Of a stretch of 64,000 nt of DNA, positions 12,787 to 23,575 are shown piece by piece. The stretch comes from Trichaptum fuscoviolaceum (Eukaryota > Basidiomycota > Agaricomycetes > Hymenochaetales > Trichaptaceae): assembly GCA_910574455.1 (NCBI GenBank), contig CAJSYZ010000010.1, forward strand, positions 524,770 to 588,769, written 5' to 3'. Positions within the stretch are counted from its first letter, which is position 1, and each line of letters starts with the position of its first letter. The position numbers and the translations under genes are program-made. A model generated the notes under the pieces. The model saw nothing but the letters and a program-made list of their open reading frames with translations. It was not told the origin of the DNA and searched no databases.

Positions 12787-13279
12787 TGCATCGAGTACAC
12801 AACCGTGACATTCAATACACTTATCCGTATACCTCAGTCATCCTGGAAATACAGCTTAAGTATCGGATCCTATACTTTCAAACACGTCATTACTGATACA
12901 CTGGGGAACTTGAACGCGCACAGTTCATCTACTCTGTATGATGCCACTACATGGGATTGCCTACTCAACGATACACCCTTCAACGCCTTTACCTTCAGCA
13001 ACTTTGAAGTCGGGAAGTCAAGTTTAATATCTAAACATCCCTTGACGTGCAGCCCGAACAAAGATCCTTGATGAGAACGTCGCCAGGTAGATGATTGAAG
13101 TGAACAAAGATACTGCAACTGAGATCATCTCAGACCCCATCATAGACTTCCAATAAAAGCTATCAATCGGGTAGAAATACTACTTTCGATAAGAAGAAAC
13201 AACATTTCCTCATAGTTACTGGCAACTAATGGAATGCCAATAACTAGATATTATTACAAAGACTGGTTCATACTTGCAT
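12787..13279. other. Intergenic, no supported gene
   Basis: An 88-codon open stretch at 12805-13071 on the plus strand contains fairly protein-like sequence, but no start context or domain supports it. It could be 3' untranslated sequence or a relic. Confidence 0.4.
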
Positions 13280-14643
13280 TTATTCCTTGGACACCCGATT
13301 CGCAATCGCGGGAGTGTCCGCAATGCGATACACAAGCTTCTCGCCGTGTAGCTTATCAGCTTTCATAAGCGCAAGGCCCTCCTCAACGCTCTCCAAGCCA
13401 TTGGGGAGGATCTTTAGGTTGGGGGTTTGGAATGGTTTGGGATTCGACGGCGATGGAGAAAGATATGCTGAGATTTGGCGGTAAAATCGGGATGTAACTG
13501 ATCCAAGTAAAGATGGAAGCCATTCAGTCCAGACACTAGAATTCGCTGGGATGAGACTCACAAGCTTCGTCTGCAGCGAAAGCTGAGCCTGCTGATGTCC
13601 TTTGTAAGATAATGCCAGGCGGACACTGCTTCTGTTCCTCTTCGCTGACACTCAACACAAAAGTCACTTTCCCAGTCGCATTTGGCGATGTCTTCGCGAT
13701 GGCGCGTGAAAGCAGAAGAGTCGTGCCTGGTATAGTTACTGCATCATATGCGACGGAAGTCGGACGTCCGTCTACAGCAGAGATCAGCGCTTGTTCCTAC
13801 GTATAGACAAACCAAGTCAACGAGTTGTTAGTACATAAAAGTAACAAGGAACTAAGATACGCAGCGAGACGTACAAGCTCCTCCGGAGTCTTTCCGCGAT
13901 AATCCACGATCACATCTGCGCCGGCCGACCTAGCATAATCTGCAGATGATCCTGCAACTCCAACAACATGAAAACCAGCCCGCTTCGCGAGCTGAGTCGC
14001 GAATATCCCGACGGTGGTCGAAGCACCGTAGATAATGATTGCTTGTCCATTGTCTGACATTTTTGCACTACATTTAGTTCGGAAGGCATACACAGCATCA
14101 GATAACTTCATACCAGGAGCAAAGCTAGGTCCTTCGCCTGGCTTTGGAGGTTCCGGGATACCCAAGACTCTGAAAACGCCGATCGCAGCCGTTATGAGGG
14201 CTAAAGGTATTGTCGCCGCTGCCTCGAAGCTCACGTTCTCTGGAACGGGGAATGTCGTTGACGCAGGAGCGACGGTGTACTCTTGGTATGCGCCGTACTA
14301 AACTCAAACGTTGAGAGCAGCTCTATCACACACAGTTGCACCTGCACCTCACCTTATTATCCCTCGTCGCAACTTTGCTGTACGCTGCCACTCGTTCGCC
14401 ACCCTTGTACTCCTTCACGTCCTCGCCCACTTTGACAATGTACCCCGCGACGTCGTTTCCTTCGACAGCCTCGTAATCCGAAAGGATTGAGGGAACCTTC
14501 CAATCCTTCGGGTTCGCTGCAACAGCAACATTCTTGATAAGAACCTCATCTGGGCCTGGGTTTTGCACAGGCAGTGTCTGGAGCTTGCTACACGTCTTGT
14601 TGGTTAAGACAGAGAGCTGGGTTTCAGGGATAGATTTCGACAT
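13280..14643 (-). CDS. Zinc-type medium-chain dehydrogenase/reductase (enoyl-reductase-like)
   Basis: This NAD(P)-dependent oxidoreductase belongs to the MDR superfamily. It starts MSKSIPETQLSVLTNK. The GroES-like N-terminal half includes AANPKDWK and EGNDVAGYIVKVGEDV. The cofactor-binding half has IIYGASTTVGIFATQLAKR followed by HVVGVAGSS and GADVIVDYRGKT. The C-terminal exon ends GEKLVYRIADTPAIANRVSKE. Introns interrupt it near 14300, 13860-13800 and 13550. Cys and His zinc ligands typical of true alcohol dehydrogenases are not evident, so it is more likely a zinc-free reductase of the fungal trans-enoyl-reductase type. A MITE begins 178 bases upstream of its start. A decayed paralogue lies at 27745-29237. 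Confidence 0.85.
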
Positions 14644-14820
14644 TTTTGTCCTTTTACGAGGTGGGACGCTTTGTGAAGGTTATAGAGCGATGTGCTTGCT
14701 CCTTTTTATGATATTTTTGAGTTGACATAGCCGGTCTGTTGTTGTCGAATGTTCAGATTTTACTATTACGCGTCTGCGCGGCACTACTCGTAAACCAGTC
14801 GTTACACTAACGGGCGAGTC

Positions 14821-15297
14821 TATGGAGCCTTTCACTTAGAGGCCGCTACCTCTGTGCAGCCGCCAAATTGGTCGGCCGGAATTTTTTTTTCACAAATAAT
14901 TCTACAAAAATTCCTTGAAGTCCAAGCGAGTCTGTAGTCCGCAGAAACAAGCGAAAAAGAACATTTCTGAGCTTTCGAAGGAAGGTAGTTCAATATTTTC
15001 TAATAATGCATCCTAAAATGGAACATATATTAAGTAATAGGATGACAGAAAAGGCAACATACACATAAGTATCTACCCATATATGGTATATTTATAATAC
15101 ATTTGACCCTGCCGCCAAATCGGGAGGACCACAATTTCTTAACTCGGTCAGTTTTTTAGATATGAGAAAATCCTTTAGAGGGATTGCTCCTTTTGCGAAA
15201 AGGCGCATTTCTACTAAAGGAAAATAAATTATGATTTTTTCTGAGTGACCAAAAATGGTTGCACAAAAGTAGCGGTCTCTAAGTGAAAGGCTCCATA
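14821..15297. mobile_element. MITE-like element with about 28-bp terminal inverted repeats
   Basis: The left end TATGGAGCCTTTCACTTAGA and following bases match the reverse complement of the right end with one mismatch over about 28 bases, and weaker pairing extends to about 60 bases (GTGCAGCC against GTGCAACC, then TTGGTC). Both ends carry TA, consistent with a TA target duplication of the Tc1/mariner type. The interior (about 420 bases) is AT-rich with no transposase, so it is non-autonomous. It lies between two divergent-side genes and just upstream of the dehydrogenase start at 14643. Confidence 0.75.
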
Positions 15298-15580
15298 GCG
15301 CGGCAAGAACCTGGCACCGTAACTTCAATTAGTCAGGACTCCGAGGACAGACAGGCAACAATTCCGAGCCGGGACTTCGCGAGCAAACAACAAATCGATA
15401 AAGGATAAGATACAACGATACAACATTGAATTGACAGAATTAACGAACTCGAACTGATTAAATTTCTAAGTACTAGTATGAAAGAAAGAAAGAATAATTG
15501 AAGCACATCATCATGATTATAAAAAACAACTACAAGTTACGGCAAGGCTCTAAGAACATGACTCTAGGAAGCCCCGAGAC

Positions 15581-16480
15581 TCACGCGCAAGTAACGCCCT
15601 TCTCCGGAAAATCGTAAATGCCAGGTATAGCTGTCGGACAACCGGCTCGGTCTTGATGAGAGTTGCAATTGATCTGATCATTCGCATCCGAGCAACATCT
15701 CATGCAGAATCTATTCGCAGAAGGCTCAACTCTAATGGTTCATTTGGGTAGGTAAGCATGACATCAATTTCTCCGGTGACATCAATAGAACATACTGCTC
15801 AATGAAGCTTGCACCGTATCCTCCGAACGTGCATTGCGCTCCGTCAGGGAAACGAACATCAAATTGACCGCCATCATCCGTTGGAGAGAGCGGAAGCTTG
15901 CTCGGGTCAAGGCAGCCAGTGATCTGCATATCAACCAAAGGGATGATTGGCGATCAATTTCCAGTTAGTAGATTAGAAGTGCGTGAGTAACTCGCCTGGA
16001 TCCATGAGCTATTGTCCGGAGATCTTGTAACTGTAGCGGCGGTGATGAATCCATCTGGCAACGTGTATGTGCAGCCAGGCGCCGTGCAGAAGGCGACGCC
16101 ATCAGTCTCCGCATCTCCAATCAGCTCTATACACCGGATAATAAACACCGTCAGATCAGGTATCCAATAGCTGTCACTGGCATACATAAGCTCCTACCAT
16201 TGGGATTCTTCGGAAGCAACAGAGCAAAGTCGTCTTCATCATTGATATGCACCGTGGTCAGGGCAGACCCTGGTGTAGTTGGTTGAGGTGTAGGAGCTGT
16301 GTTTAGGGCTTGCTCGACCTTATCGGGTCTGATGGAGTCTCTCGAAGCAGCAAATCTCGCCGCTGGAGCTCGAGGATGGTGCGAGGACCTCCGAATTTTA
16401 TAGTTCCGTCGTACTGACTCGGGAACGCAGAGGGCGCTGTAGACGAGGCCGAGTAAAACAAGCATAGTCGAAAGCTTCAT
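15581..16480 (-). CDS. Small secreted Cys-rich protein
   Basis: This looks like a small secreted protein of unknown role. It begins MKLSTMLVLLGLVYSALC, a clean signal peptide. A basic, Ala/Pro-rich stretch follows, then a conserved-looking domain spread over several exons: GDAETDGVAFCTAPGCTYTL, ITGCLDPSKLPLSP and AQCTFGGYGASFIEQ. After an intron (about 15797-15732) the final exon encodes FCMRCCSDANDQINCNSHQD, AGCPTAIPG and YDFPEKGVTCA-stop, which is rich in paired Cys. The pattern resembles secreted mushroom glycoproteins of the macrophage-activating-glycoprotein type, but I am not certain. It could be an effector or cell-wall protein. Confidence 0.75.
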
Positions 16481-16572
16481 AGTTGTAGTGTTAAAGGAAC
16501 GGATTTATGTGTAGATGGTGGCACGATAGAGGAGTGTAAAGGACGAGTGACAGAGAAAGGATGGTCGGGCAT

Positions 16573-16941
16573 TTACAGCTGTTTGCATGCATAATGAGAC
16601 TTGTTCGCGAGAAAAGAGTATGTGTCGCGAACAAGGGACTTAGCCGTTGGGCCTATGTATCAACGGGGACTTCACCATTAAAAAGGTATAAAATGATGTC
16701 ATAGTCACGCCGGAATGTCCGATATCATCTGAAAATCCCAATGCCGATGCTATGCCGGGACAAAATCTGTCCACATATAGTAAGATATATATTTAATATT
16801 GGGAAAACGACCGGGCGGCCCTATTCCGGCCGAAGATCGCAGTGGCAAACCCCGCATCATTGAAATTTCTCTAAGTCTTTACATCTACCTTTCATCGGTA
16901 TTTTCTCCCGTGAGTCTCATTATTTATGCAAACAGCTGTAA
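16573..16941. mobile_element. Second MITE-like element, CAGCTGTTTGCAT termini
   Basis: The left end TTACAGCTGTTTGCATGCAT followed by AATGAGAC matches the reverse complement of the right end with two mismatches over 28 bases. The core is flanked by TA on both sides, suggesting a TA target duplication. Length is about 370 bases with no coding capacity. Near the left end a perfect 11-base inverted repeat (CTTGTTCGCGA at 16600-16610 and its complement at 16625-16635) could form a hairpin. The termini differ from those of the element at 14821, so this is a separate family. Confidence 0.7.
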
Positions 16942-18402
16942 TAATTATATAGCGCTGTCTGAGCCAGCTTGTCCCCGCCACGAATGGAAAACCTTGATTA
17001 GATCAATCCTGCACACAATCTCACCAGTCCCAGAAGACAACGAAACCGCTTTCACAAGCACCTCACCATGCCATGCTTGAACTGGCCACGATCCAGCACC
17101 CTTCGTTGCTAGACTGCGTACGCGCGCCAGACCTTGACGTAGCCACTCAAGCGCACCAGGCGCTCATACAGATCCCTCGTACGCTGTCGCTCGCCCTGCT
17201 CAAACTCGAAGTCAATGTACGCCTTCCAGAGGTTTTCGGGGTACAACAGCGACTGCTGCGATGTGCCGAGTTCGAATATGGCTCGCGCTCGTGAGTAGTC
17301 CGCGAGCGCCGCCTCGATCTGGGCGACTTGGATCCAGGCCAAGGAGTTCGTTGAATCGAATTCGATGTACTCTATAATGAGCGTCCGCACGCGGTCAAAC
17401 TCTCGAAGCTGAAAGACAAAGTCAGTAAACCATGCAAATGATAAGAGCAATTGTAGTTACGTCGAGCTCAAGTAGGATATAGCCTTTAAAGAGCTTTTCC
17501 TTAGGACACATGCCGATTGCAGCACCGAGCAATTTGCGCGCTGCAGGTAGATCAAGTCGCCGGACCTCGAAATTCGCAAACATGAGCCACAGCTTCGCAA
17601 ACGTGAATTGCTTGTGGGGGACCACTTGTAACGCTGTTCGGTATACTCGCCGTGTCCAATCATAATCCTGCGTGGGCGGTTGTTAGCACTTGAAAAAGAG
17701 ACATGAAAGAAACACCGGACTTTGGTATCCACTTCTTCAAACAATGCGTAGTCTAGCCACAGAAAGATGTATTGCCTCCAGTGACGCTTAAAGTCACCGG
17801 GGCGTATTTGCGCAACAGCTCGCTCGTAGACTTCACGAACCCGGTATATCGCGCTTTCAATCTTGTCCTCAGACGCGTCTTCCTCCCGAAGTGACCTCAG
17901 TGAGTCTTCTTCCAAGCGAGCATAGTCAAACCATACGTCGTAATTTCGACCGTCGTGCGCAAGTTCTTCCTCATATTGGATCCTCCTTTTCCCCAGAACA
18001 GTGGTTTCAAGGGTGTTCCGAGTTCCATGTTGCTTTTCAAACTTTGTGTACGCAGCATAGAGTGCCTGGGACTTGGAGCGAGGTAGTCTGTCCAGCGCGA
18101 ACTAAGGGGTGTTTAAGACCTAGAAGCGCATAAGTTTGGGGAGTACATACCTTGTAGATCACCCTAGCTCGGTCGTACTCCTTCAATCGTGTTTCCATCT
18201 TCGCGAAAGCGCTAAACACCGCCTGTGCCTTCTCGATTTGTTCCGCACCATCACCAAAGAACTCCAGTGCCATCTGGAACACCTCACGAGCCTTGTCCGG
18301 CCTGATTCGCTCCTCCTCAAACTTCGCCCACTTAACCCAGACGCGGGGTTCAGGTCGGACAGCAACCCACCGCTCGTAGATCGCACTCGCGCGATCCAGT
18401 TC

Positions 18403-18405
18403 TTA
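18403..18405 (-). other. In-frame TAA in CLF1 pseudogene, HAT region
   Basis: The reading is [21 protein letters not shown]; the family normally has Asn at the stop position. The frame continues normally on both sides, so it is a nonsense change and not a frameshift. Confidence 0.85.
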
Positions 18406-19066
18406 GTACCGCTCTTCCAGCTTGATGTACGCCTGCCACGCCTTGTCCTCTGGCTCCCACTGCACCCATCGCTCAAACACTTGACGCGCGCCAGCGACGT
18501 TTCCGAGCGGTTCCTTCAGATGCACGTATTTGTACCAGAGTTGGTCGATGCGCCGCAACAAAGTCACTGCCCGGTCAATCACATTGCGTGCGTGCTGGAT
18601 GTTTCGCCCTTTCAGTTCCATCTCCGTGTAGGAGAGCCAGAGTTGGACACTTCGTGGGTCTACATCGAGAGCGCGCTCATATACCGAGCGCGAACGTTCG
18701 TATTCGCCTGGACTCACCTACATTGAGTTTCAGTCATAACACCAGTCATTTTGATAGTGTACGTACCTCCCAACTAACGTAGGATTTCCCTTCTTTCCTG
18801 TTTCAAGTCAGCACCTGAAAGATAAACCCAAGCATGAAAACATACAAGTTTCCCCTCGTCCGCCGAATCCTCTCCTCGAACTCCTTACGCTTCCGGCCTC
18901 GGTATTCATAGTGTCCCTCAAAGTCTTCAATGCGTTGTTTTGGCGCGTGAAAAGCTGTTTCCTGGCGCTCTTGTGGTTCCCGAAGCAGTTGTTCTGCTGT
19001 AATCTACTTGAGCTTAAGCATCATCCTTGAATAAGAGTGATTTGGTACATACTTGTATCGCGATGT

Positions 19067-19069
19067 TTT
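19067..19069 (-). other. In-frame TAA in CLF1 pseudogene, exon 1
   Basis: The codon falls inside the segment that reads KV-stop-N then IAIQ, spliced to ITAEQLL. The family normally has a Lys there. Confidence 0.75.
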
Positions 19070-19747
19070 ACACCTTCCGCCTGTTGAGCTATGTTGTGAA
19101 GGATGCGCCAGCCACAAGCCGACCCGCCATCGCTGTCCGTCAAAGGAATGAGAGCAGGTTGACAGCGGTTAATTGTGGCATGTGAAGCCTAAGACAAGTG
19201 ACAAGACGATGACCACTTTTGCTCGGATGCAAAAAAAAGAAACTGAAGAGGCATATGTCGTAATAAACTAAAACAATGTAGCAAATAATGAAGGGGATAG
19301 GGGCTAATGAAGTTAAGACTGAAAAGAAAAGTAAATAAACAGTGTAAAAGCCATATGAAAGGCTATAAAAAGGGAAGCGAAAGAGGTATGCATGAGAAAT
19401 GTAAGACGATGAGGCAGAAACGGTTTCGGAAGTGATTTTCTCCGAAGATCGGAGGCATGGGATTGGATGATTCGTGATTTGTAATGCTTACTTGCTGACA
19501 ATTCGATAATTTTTTCGCGGCCACACATCCCTCTACTACGCTACGCTTCGTGGCGGGGAATGCCTGGGATATCCCAAAGGAGCATGGGCGCTTACGCCGA
19601 CTGCGTCCATTTGCCGCGAAATAGTGACGAACATCAGCTTTCATCATTGGTAGACATCCAGAAATATCACCAAAAAAAGGTATACAATTATAATGAAATA
19701 ACTCCATCGTCCATGTTCAGTCACAGAAAAAGACCGCTAGAAGACAG

Positions 19748-20815
19748 TCAGGCGGAGCTCGGGAAATATTTCGGAATAATACGCCTGAAATCTAATTGTC
19801 AAGATGTTATTTGAAACGTGCCAGGAAGAGACTGACTCGTATATTTTGAGTTGGTCATCAGAGTAGACAACGAATACGATGAGGTCGATCTTTTACGCAC
19901 GAAAAAATCAGCCGTAGTAGAATTAGAGCACGAAAGATATTCACCTTATCGCCTTCCCTTGATTCCAAGAAACGCTTTACAACAGTAAACGCGATGTGTG
20001 TTGCCTCTTCAGTCGGATATCGATACACGCCGGTTGATATTGCAGGAAATGCCTATGCGCAACGGGAATGTTCAATCAATGACCTATGATTTTAGTAGAC
20101 CATAGAAACATGTGCGTACAATAGACTTGACGTGATTCCTCACAGCAAGCCTCAAACTTGCATAATAACAGGAGGCTAACTGGTTTGCCATCGTGTCTTC
20201 GTCATCCGGGTCATAGACGGGCCCGACTGTGTGGATTATGTATTTGCTGTCAGGATAATATATCAAGATTATTATGAACGAAATGAAGCGAAAGCTTAGC
20301 GTACGCTGGAAGTTCATAGCCGTTCGTGATTTTTGCATCGCCCGTTGCACAGCCGTTCAACCTGGAGCCTGGCGTTGAAGATGTTTGAAGGAGTAAGGCA
20401 GCTCAGTCAAGCAGGAACTTACATTCATGTATGAGCCGTGGGCCTGCGGCTTTGTGAATCGCTCCGTCGACTATAGGAATGGGGTTAGAAGGCACAGCGT
20501 ACCTGTAAGACAGAGATCAAACATACCCCCACCTCCGCCTTATTTCCAAGACGGATATAATCAGGAATCGAATGATTCAATAAATCTCAAGATTTCTGAC
20601 CTAGCAAATCGGACTTCGCTGCATTCACGATTGCGTCCACTTGTAACTTTGTGATATCAGCTTTCCTAGTGTGCGATGTTAGCGCAGTGTAAAGGTCACA
20701 AGATGATTTGGAGTAAAAATACGCACACCAGAGAAATACGATCGAGATGAGAGCGTAATTTGCCCTGGGCGTACAATTCCCTCAGGGTTGGAAGCTTCGA
20801 GGAACCCGACGCCAT
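19748..20815 (-). CDS. Macro-domain protein (ADP-ribose binding/hydrolase, MACROD type)
   Basis: Macro domains of this type remove ADP-ribose or acetyl-ADP-ribose. I prefer the start at 20815 (MASGSSKLPTLRELYAQGK); another in-frame ATG lies at 20887. Segments in order are KADITKLQVDAIVNAAKSDL, the glycine loop GGGGVDGAIHKAAGP, RLIHEC, GCATGDAKITNGYELPA, KYIIHTVGPVYDPDDEDTMA, AFPAISTGVYRYPTEEATHI, IDLIVFVVYSDDQLKIYE, and the C-terminus RIIPKYFPSSA. The key Asn (NAA), the glycine-rich loop and the GVY motif are all kept. The glycine loop is carried by a 12-nt microexon at 20527-20538. The frame is open across all junctions, so the gene appears functional. Confidence 0.88.
20527..20538 (-). other. 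12-nt microexon encoding macro-domain glycine loop
   Basis: The exon GCGGAGGTGGGG is bounded by AG upstream and GT downstream, with introns of about 62 nt (20539-20600) and 56 nt (20471-20526). Joining LLG to VDG through it gives L-L-G-G-G-G-V-D-G, the family motif. Without it the frame is kept (12 nt) but the loop is lost. Confidence 0.85.
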
Positions 20816-20942
20816 TGTCAACGCTCTCTGCATTCCTGATTGCTTCTGGGTAGATTTGGGAAAGCTGTTAATGGGTCTTCGGCTCATAGTTGAATCCGTT
20901 ACTTCAGTTCAAGTTTCAAATAGACAGCCAAAGCGCAATTAA

Positions 20943-22729
20943 AAAGTTACTTATATGGTTTGAGCACTCTAGAAGGAGGGAGGGGTTGTGTTGGGGTCGG
21001 ATGGAAGCTTAAGTCGGGACCAAGGTTCAAAACTCGAGGCAGCACGACGAAGGTGAGCTATAAGTGCAGCTGGCGCGTGCCCAACTTCCTCCGAGCACGT
21101 TCATTCAGATGACCTGATATGATCAGCTCATGACCTCAAGAAACCTTTGAGCGCCTGATCGCGAGAGCAGAGGCTTTGGTTGATTAGATTCGTTGGTTTA
21201 ATCGGTCTTACAGGAACAGAGCACGGGCTCAACGAAGGCCTCGCCGCCCTTTCGTCCGTTGAGAAAGGAGATCAAGTAAAAGCCCCATAGTGATCTAAAG
21301 ATATGTCTGTATAGCCCTTTGAAGGCGATGAGGGATCGAGAAACATGGAAATTGCTGTGAGATGTTGTGCTCAAGCGAGGGCGGTGAAAGTTAACTTGAA
21401 GCGCTCTAGCTCAAGTTTATTCAGAACTACTGTATTTGTACTTATTTTCGTGTTTTCAGGGTCAACCCAGGCTGTCACGGGACACTGTTCGACGCGACGC
21501 GACGCGATACACCAACACCCGACGCCAGTGCGCGTCGTCTTTGTTCATTCATGTTTTCGACTACCATGCATCTGTACATATCACATATCATAAAAGCATT
21601 CTCGTCTTGATACTCGCGAATTACATCCGACAGCTGCTTCTCCTCACGCAGGCATACTTACTGAGCAAACTAGATACCACGCCGAAAGCGCGTTACTTGA
21701 AGATATGAGAAGAGAAAGTGTTCTGGAATTTGGATTGGTATATACTTATGGTGCGCTCCATACTCCTACGCAGTCTATGCCTCTTGTTCATTTCTCATAC
21801 AGCCAACCTACGTGAACCGTTGCCTTGGTGATCTTTGGCCTCGATGGCTACCTTCAAGCGCCGGCTCACTAGATGAACTTTTTCTCTTCTTCAAGGCAAA
21901 CTTGGATCAGAAAAGGCGCTCATCTACGGTAGCTAATCAAATTTCTCGAAGCTATTCATTTCTTGCACTTCCGTTGCCCATTCATAGAAAGGGCGTCCTA
22001 GGATTGTACTGCGCGCTGCCTCGTTGTTATCGCATGTGTTTGGCCGATGCAGTATCTTCTACCCGAACGGGCACACCCCGATCGCTCTGCGCCTCGCCAT
22101 TGGCCTATCTGTTAGGCAGAAGGCAGAAGATCACATATTTATTGGGCGCGGCGAAATTATTCGTGACTCTCTCCCGCAAACTCCACCTCACTCTGTATAT
22201 AAAGCCCCAGCGTACAGTCTTACGGCGTCAAACCCCCTTCTTCCGTACTGACCTAACTATGCTCAGACTTCAGGTTATATGCTCAACATGACTTCAAATA
22301 TCCGTCTTCTCCGTTGGCCGTTCCGATCCCTATACTTTACACGAGAGACGTATCGATATTTCGCCACCTGGATTAAAGTGATCGCACTCCGGTCGTTCGT
22401 ACATTTTCAATGAAATGCTACATCTTCTATTCGGAGCATAAATCCGATGACTTTGCGTGCGTAATTCACAAGAGCGTCGCAGATCGAAAGAATGATGATT
22501 ACATTGCTTTATTGCGAAAGTCTGAGTTGAGGTTCGTTATTACATTCATAAGAGTTCGTGACCAGATCCAAAACAAATTAACACTACAGATAATAATACA
22601 TCTAAGAGCAAGCCCGGATAGGAAGCTTTTGTTGGGTATGGGTATGAAAATACGTCGGTGGGTATCGATACAAAGTCGGAGAATGCACAGAATACAACAG
22701 ATAGAGAGGAACAGGTTGCGGAAGATCGT
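20943..22729. other. Gene-poor stretch, no supported gene
   Basis: I find no recognisable protein. Open stretches at 21812-22291 on the plus strand lack domain or start support. A TATA-like sequence (TGTATATAAAG) lies near 22195 but no gene clearly follows it. Confidence 0.4.
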
Positions 22730-23446
22730 TCATGCCTGTGGCCTGATGGTGTAGAACTGCCAGGTGTCTTTGGTTACTGGGTGGAGGGAGACGAACTCGT
22801 TCGCGCCGACGAGGACATCAACTCGGCGGAGCCCCGACCGCTTCACGCGCTCCTCGTTCTCCGCACCTCCTGCATTCTTCGCAGCCTCGCAACGAGCGTA
22901 GAATGCCATCGAAACCGATTGCTGCATCCCATGCGGGAAGGACTGGTATTCACCGCCTTGTACCTTAAGCTGGAGGTACTCGTACACCTCATCAAGCAGA
23001 TCCTTCACGGTGATGGGCTGGGATCGGTTAATTGTGAGGGGCTTCCACGGCAGTGCCGGGAACTGGATTTCCATGTAGGTTGACCCCGGGTGCGTCGCCG
23101 CCGCCAGGGAGTCTGAGGGAAGGAGCGGTGCCTTTCCCTTTCCTTTGCGGTCCTTGCGCACGCATGCGCTAGACGGCAGGGTGGTCACATCCCACGCGAG
23201 TTTGGTGTACTTCTGATACTTGTCGAACTTTAGGTACGGGTGCACGGCCATGACTTCGTCGGGCTTGATGGATGGCAGTGGCTGCATGAAGCTGGCTGTT
23301 GAAGGAGGAGTGCTGGGGCCGGGCTCTGAGTCGGGCAGTGAGCTATCTGAGAAGACTGGCGACGGTGTGCGAGGCTGGGGCCGCGGGGAGATGGCACGGG
23401 TCACAGGCGCCTCGGCGAAATGGACACGCTTGTTCTGAGCAGACAT
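22730..23446 (-). CDS. DUF6699-type protein 1
   Basis: The C-terminal half fits the DUF6699 pattern that I know from mushroom-forming fungi. The domain opens with VHPYLKFDKYQKYTKLAWDV, continues with MEIQFPALPWKPLTINRSQP then ITVKDLLDEVYEYLQLKV, and closes with LRRVDVLVGANEFVSLHP and DTWQFYTIRP. I chose the ATG at 23446 (MSAQNKRVHFAEAP) because it is the first in-frame ATG, giving 238 residues. The frame stays open upstream to 23575 without an ATG, so a 5' exon is possible. The N-terminal part is Pro/Ser-rich and probably disordered. No catalytic residues are evident and the function is unknown. Three related copies lie downstream. Confidence 0.78.
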   Translation of the reverse strand: MSAQNKRVHFAEAPVTRAISPRPQPRTPSPVFSDSSLPDSEPGPSTPPSTASFMQPLPSIKPDEVMAVHPYLKFDKYQKYTKLAWDVTTLPSSACVRKDRKGKGKAPLLPSDSLAAATHPGSTYMEIQFPALPWKPLTINRSQPITVKDLLDEVYEYLQLKVQGGEYQSFPHGMQQSVSMAFYARCEAAKNAGGAENEERVKRSGLRRVDVLVGANEFVSLHPVTKDTWQFYTIRPQA

Positions 23447-23575
23447 CGCGGATGTCGTTGAAGATGGAGATTTGAGTTTGAGTACGTTCAAGAGCGAGGA
23501 GGCTAGCGTCGGGGAAGGTTTCTTAAGTGCGGGGCGAAGAGGGGCACGAAGGTTTGGTCGAGACGAAGAGGCCAA

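Larger units (their letters stand above)
17109..19100 (-). pseudogene. CLF1: CLF1/Crooked-neck HAT-repeat splicing factor pseudogene
   Basis: Functional CLF1 (Syf3/Crn) is a scaffold of the spliceosome built from HAT repeats. Here the reading order is [67 protein letters not shown], then further repeats to RDLYERLVRLSGYVKVW. Most exons and splice sites are still in frame. The gene is nevertheless broken. A TAA at 19069-19067 lies in the first exon, where KVKN is expected. A second TAA at 18405-18403 sits in the middle of a HAT repeat (after LEERY). No start codon is found upstream. The frame stops after RAYAV, losing roughly the last hundred or more residues. The good overall preservation implies recent inactivation of a duplicate. 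A MITE lies just beyond the lost 3' end. Confidence 0.85.

Noticed and set aside
14821..16941. Both MITE-like ends as one large transposon
   Set aside because: The two terminal repeats are unrelated in sequence and a gene lies between them; each pairs with its own partner.
22190..22205. TATA box as a promoter call
   Set aside because: The motif is good but no supported gene begins downstream, so it is only mentioned in the region entry.
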